A stretch of 8,022 nucleotides of DNA, taken from contig DROB01000253.1 of assembly GCA_011321985.1 (NCBI GenBank), positions 1 through 8,022 on the forward strand. The letters are read 5' to 3'. Below are positions 6,784 through 8,022 of this stretch, piece by piece (positions within the stretch are counted from its first letter, which is position 1; the number at the start of each line of letters is the position of its first letter). A program made the position numbers and the translations under genes. The notes beneath the pieces are model-generated. The model did no database searches. It had not been told where the DNA came from and saw nothing but the letters and a program-made list of their open reading frames with translations. Source of the stretch: Gammaproteobacteria bacterium (GTDB lineage: Bacteria > Pseudomonadota > Gammaproteobacteria > SZUA-229).

Positions 6784-6815
6784 AACCGCGATTCTCGCAG
6801 AAGGAGAACGCGGTT
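6784..6815. repeat. Stem-loop between rlmD and cysM
   Basis: AACCGCG (6784-6790), a bulged A, then TTCTC pairs with GAGAA and CGCGGTT (6804-6815), twelve base pairs around a seven-base loop. Its left half (CCGCGAT) also complements ATCGCGG at 6728-6734, and its loop side (6794-6808) is an inverted near-copy of 6740-6754 (13 of 15 bases). The cluster therefore looks like a paired REP arrangement. On the - strand it lies after cysM but is followed only by TTTAC, so it is a poor intrinsic terminator. Confidence 0.5.
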
Positions 6816-6874
6816 ATTTTACGTTATCCTGGCTGACCAGCGACATAGGAACAAATGATACAAAACCTGTTGTT

Positions 6875-6904
6875 ATCTGTGCCCATCTGCGAACATCCGT
6901 GGAT
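6875..6904. repeat. Short 10-base-period tandem repeat
   Basis: Three successive ten-base units begin ATCTGTG, ATCTGCG and ATCCGTG (6875, 6885, 6895). The outer ends also form TTATCTGTG and CGTGGATAA, giving an imperfect inverted symmetry. Similar ATCTGTG-type strings occur between genes in many bacterial genomes; I know no function for them. Confidence 0.4.
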
Positions 6905-6931
6905 AACCCAACGCTCTTGTTCCCCACCCGA

Positions 6932-7831
6932 TCAACCAGGAAAAACCCCGGTAGAAAGATAGCGGTCTCCCCGGTCACAGACGATCGATACGATGATCGC
7001 ATCTTCGACCTGCTGGCCCAGTTTCAATGCTGCTGCCACCGCCCCTCCCGAAGAGACACCACAGAACAAACCCTCTTGTGCCGCCAACAGACGTGTCGTA
7101 TCTTCCGCTTCCTGCTGACTGACATCCAGCGTAAGATCGACTCTCGTCTCATCAAAAATGCCTGGAAGATAAGCTTTGGGCCAACGCCGTATACCGGGTA
7201 TACGGGAACCTTCTTCCGGTTGCACCCCGACGATCTGAACCTCGGGATTCTGTTCTTTCAGATAGCGAGATGTCCCCATGATAGTCCCTGTGGTACCCAT
7301 AGCACTGACAAAATGGGTGATTTTTCCCTCTGTCTGTTGCCAGATTTCAGGTCCGGTACTCAGGTAATGTGAATCGGGGTTATCCGGATTATTAAATTGA
7401 TCGAGCACCGTACCCTTGCCCTCATCCTGCATCTGTAAGGCCAGGTCACGCGCACCTTCCATGCCTTGCTCCTGGGTTACAGATATCAGTTCGGCACCAT
7501 AGGCCTTCATCGCTGCACGGCGCTCCTCGCTCATGTTATCCGGCATGATCAATACCATACGATAGCCCATAACGGCCGCAGCCATCGCCAGCGCTATACC
7601 GGTGTTACCACTGGTCGCTTCGATCAGGGTATCTCCCGGCCGGATATCACCACGCTGTTGCGCCTGCGTGATCATATTTAATGCCGGGCGGTCTTTGACA
7701 GAACCCGCTGGATTATTCCCTTCGAGCTTGAGCAGGATGGCATTACCGCCACCCTGCACCAGTCTTTGTAACCGTACCAGTGGCGTATTCCCTATCGTAT
7801 CCGCTAAGGTTAAGAACTTCTTTTCATTCAT
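6932..7831 (-). CDS. cysM: Cysteine synthase B (O-acetylserine sulfhydrylase B)
   Basis: A 299-residue PLP enzyme (fold type II) that makes L-cysteine from O-acetylserine and sulfide; CysM enzymes can also take thiosulfate, giving S-sulfocysteine. Visible motifs are the PLP lysine Lys46 in NPAGSVKDR (40-48), the substrate loop TSGNTG (73-78), the phosphate-binding GTTGT (179-183) and CGVSSGG (257-263). CysM rather than CysK is indicated by EGSRIPGIRRWPKAYLP (207-223) and the ending CDRGDRYLSTGVF. Length is normal (about 290-303). I start at 7831 (MNEKKFLTLADTIGNTPL), which fits the family; the reading frame stays open upstream to 7942, but those 37 residues have no counterpart in CysM. The ribosome binding site is weak (GGGAAAAAG, rather distant). 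A role in rlmD expression as upstream gene is possible but the 294-base gap argues for separate units. Confidence 0.96.
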   Translation of the reverse strand: MNEKKFLTLADTIGNTPLVRLQRLVQGGGNAILLKLEGNNPAGSVKDRPALNMITQAQQRGDIRPGDTLIEATSGNTGIALAMAAAVMGYRMVLIMPDNMSEERRAAMKAYGAELISVTQEQGMEGARDLALQMQDEGKGTVLDQFNNPDNPDSHYLSTGPEIWQQTEGKITHFVSAMGTTGTIMGTSRYLKEQNPEVQIVGVQPEEGSRIPGIRRWPKAYLPGIFDETRVDLTLDVSQQEAEDTTRLLAAQEGLFCGVSSGGAVAAALKLGQQVEDAIIVSIVCDRGDRYLSTGVFPG

Positions 7832-7959
7832 TATTTTGATATACTTTTTCCCACGATCAGATAAACCGATTGTGTTACTGTAAACAGAGCAGTATCTTAC
7901 CTTAATTTCTGCAAAACGCTTAATTAAGACAACGCTGACCAATCATATGGCTTCAATTC
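7832..7959. promoter_or_regulatory. Divergent upstream region of cysM
   Basis: This AT-rich stretch precedes cysM on the - strand and a possible + strand gene. It must hold the cysM promoter unless that gene is read from further upstream. I found no pair of hexamers at the right spacing; TAAGAT on the - strand (about 7893-7898) lacks a -35. CTTAATTAAG at about 7919-7928 is a ten-base palindrome. Confidence 0.35.
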
Positions 7960-8022
7960 ATGAGTAGTTATATTAAAAAATATAAAAGACCCGATAATTT
8001 CAAATTCTATAGCAAACTACTC
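7960..8022 (+). CDS. Possible start of a divergent gene, cut by the window end
   Basis: From ATG 7960 the frame stays open for 21 codons to the window edge (MSSYIKKYKRPDNFKFYSKL...). The peptide is polar and basic and could be a cytoplasmic N-terminus before a membrane helix. The ribosome binding site is poor, and 21 open codons is weak evidence. In Pseudomonas-type genomes a GacS/BarA sensor kinase gene lies near cysM, which is a possible identity but not shown by this fragment. Confidence 0.35.
   Translation, partial: MSSYIKKYKRPDNFKFYSKLL

Larger units (their letters stand above)
6638..6931. other. Intergenic region between rlmD and cysM
   Basis: No gene is seen in these 294 bases. The region holds the upstream sequence of rlmD (right of 6637), a cluster of inverted repeats at 6723-6815 and a 10-base-period repeat at 6875-6904, listed separately. 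I found no good sigma-70 promoter for rlmD on the - strand. Confidence 0.5.

Noticed and set aside
6899..7372. 157-codon + strand ORF opposite cysM
   Set aside because: It lies antisense to the well-supported cysM gene and its product is Cys/Arg/Pro-rich without a recognisable domain; a shadow of cysM.
7832..7942. N-terminal extension of cysM to 7942
   Set aside because: The extra 37 residues do not resemble any CysM N-terminus; the family start pattern begins at 7831.

Overview
The window reads as chromosomal DNA from a gammaproteobacterium. The inference rests on the RlmD and CysM sequences, on their adjacency (cysM just upstream of rlmD is a known arrangement in Pseudomonas-like gammaproteobacteria), and on a REP-like repeat of the kind scattered through such genomes. 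The species cannot be named from this.

Layout. Bases 1-342 hold no gene and form the leader of the first operon; they end in a hairpin that covers the ribosome binding site of the first gene. Bases 343-4620 (+ strand) carry three genes that form one reversible phosphorylation module: a membrane Ser/Thr kinase with an extracytoplasmic CHASE2 sensor, a PP2C-type phosphatase that overlaps it by one base, and a small protein with one canonical and one degenerate FHA domain. The kinase should add phosphate to Ser/Thr, the phosphatase remove it, and the FHA protein read phosphothreonine. No type VI secretion or other effector genes are visible here, so the pathway served is unknown.

Bases 4621-5296, between the convergent FHA gene and rlmD, hold no credible gene. 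The space is filled by two diverged copies of a ~280-base structured repeat in inverted orientation around a ~100-base T/G-rich spacer. Each copy folds into several hairpins. Stem sequences differ between copies yet remain paired, while a 42-base core at the tip of the largest hairpin is almost identical. This is the most unusual part of the window.

Bases 5297-7831 (- strand) hold two housekeeping genes: rlmD (23S rRNA m5U methyltransferase with an Fe-S cluster) and, upstream of it, cysM (cysteine synthase B). The 294 bases between them contain a REP-like hairpin cluster and a short 10-base-period repeat. After cysM there is a divergent intergenic region, and a possible + strand gene starts at 7960 and runs off the end.
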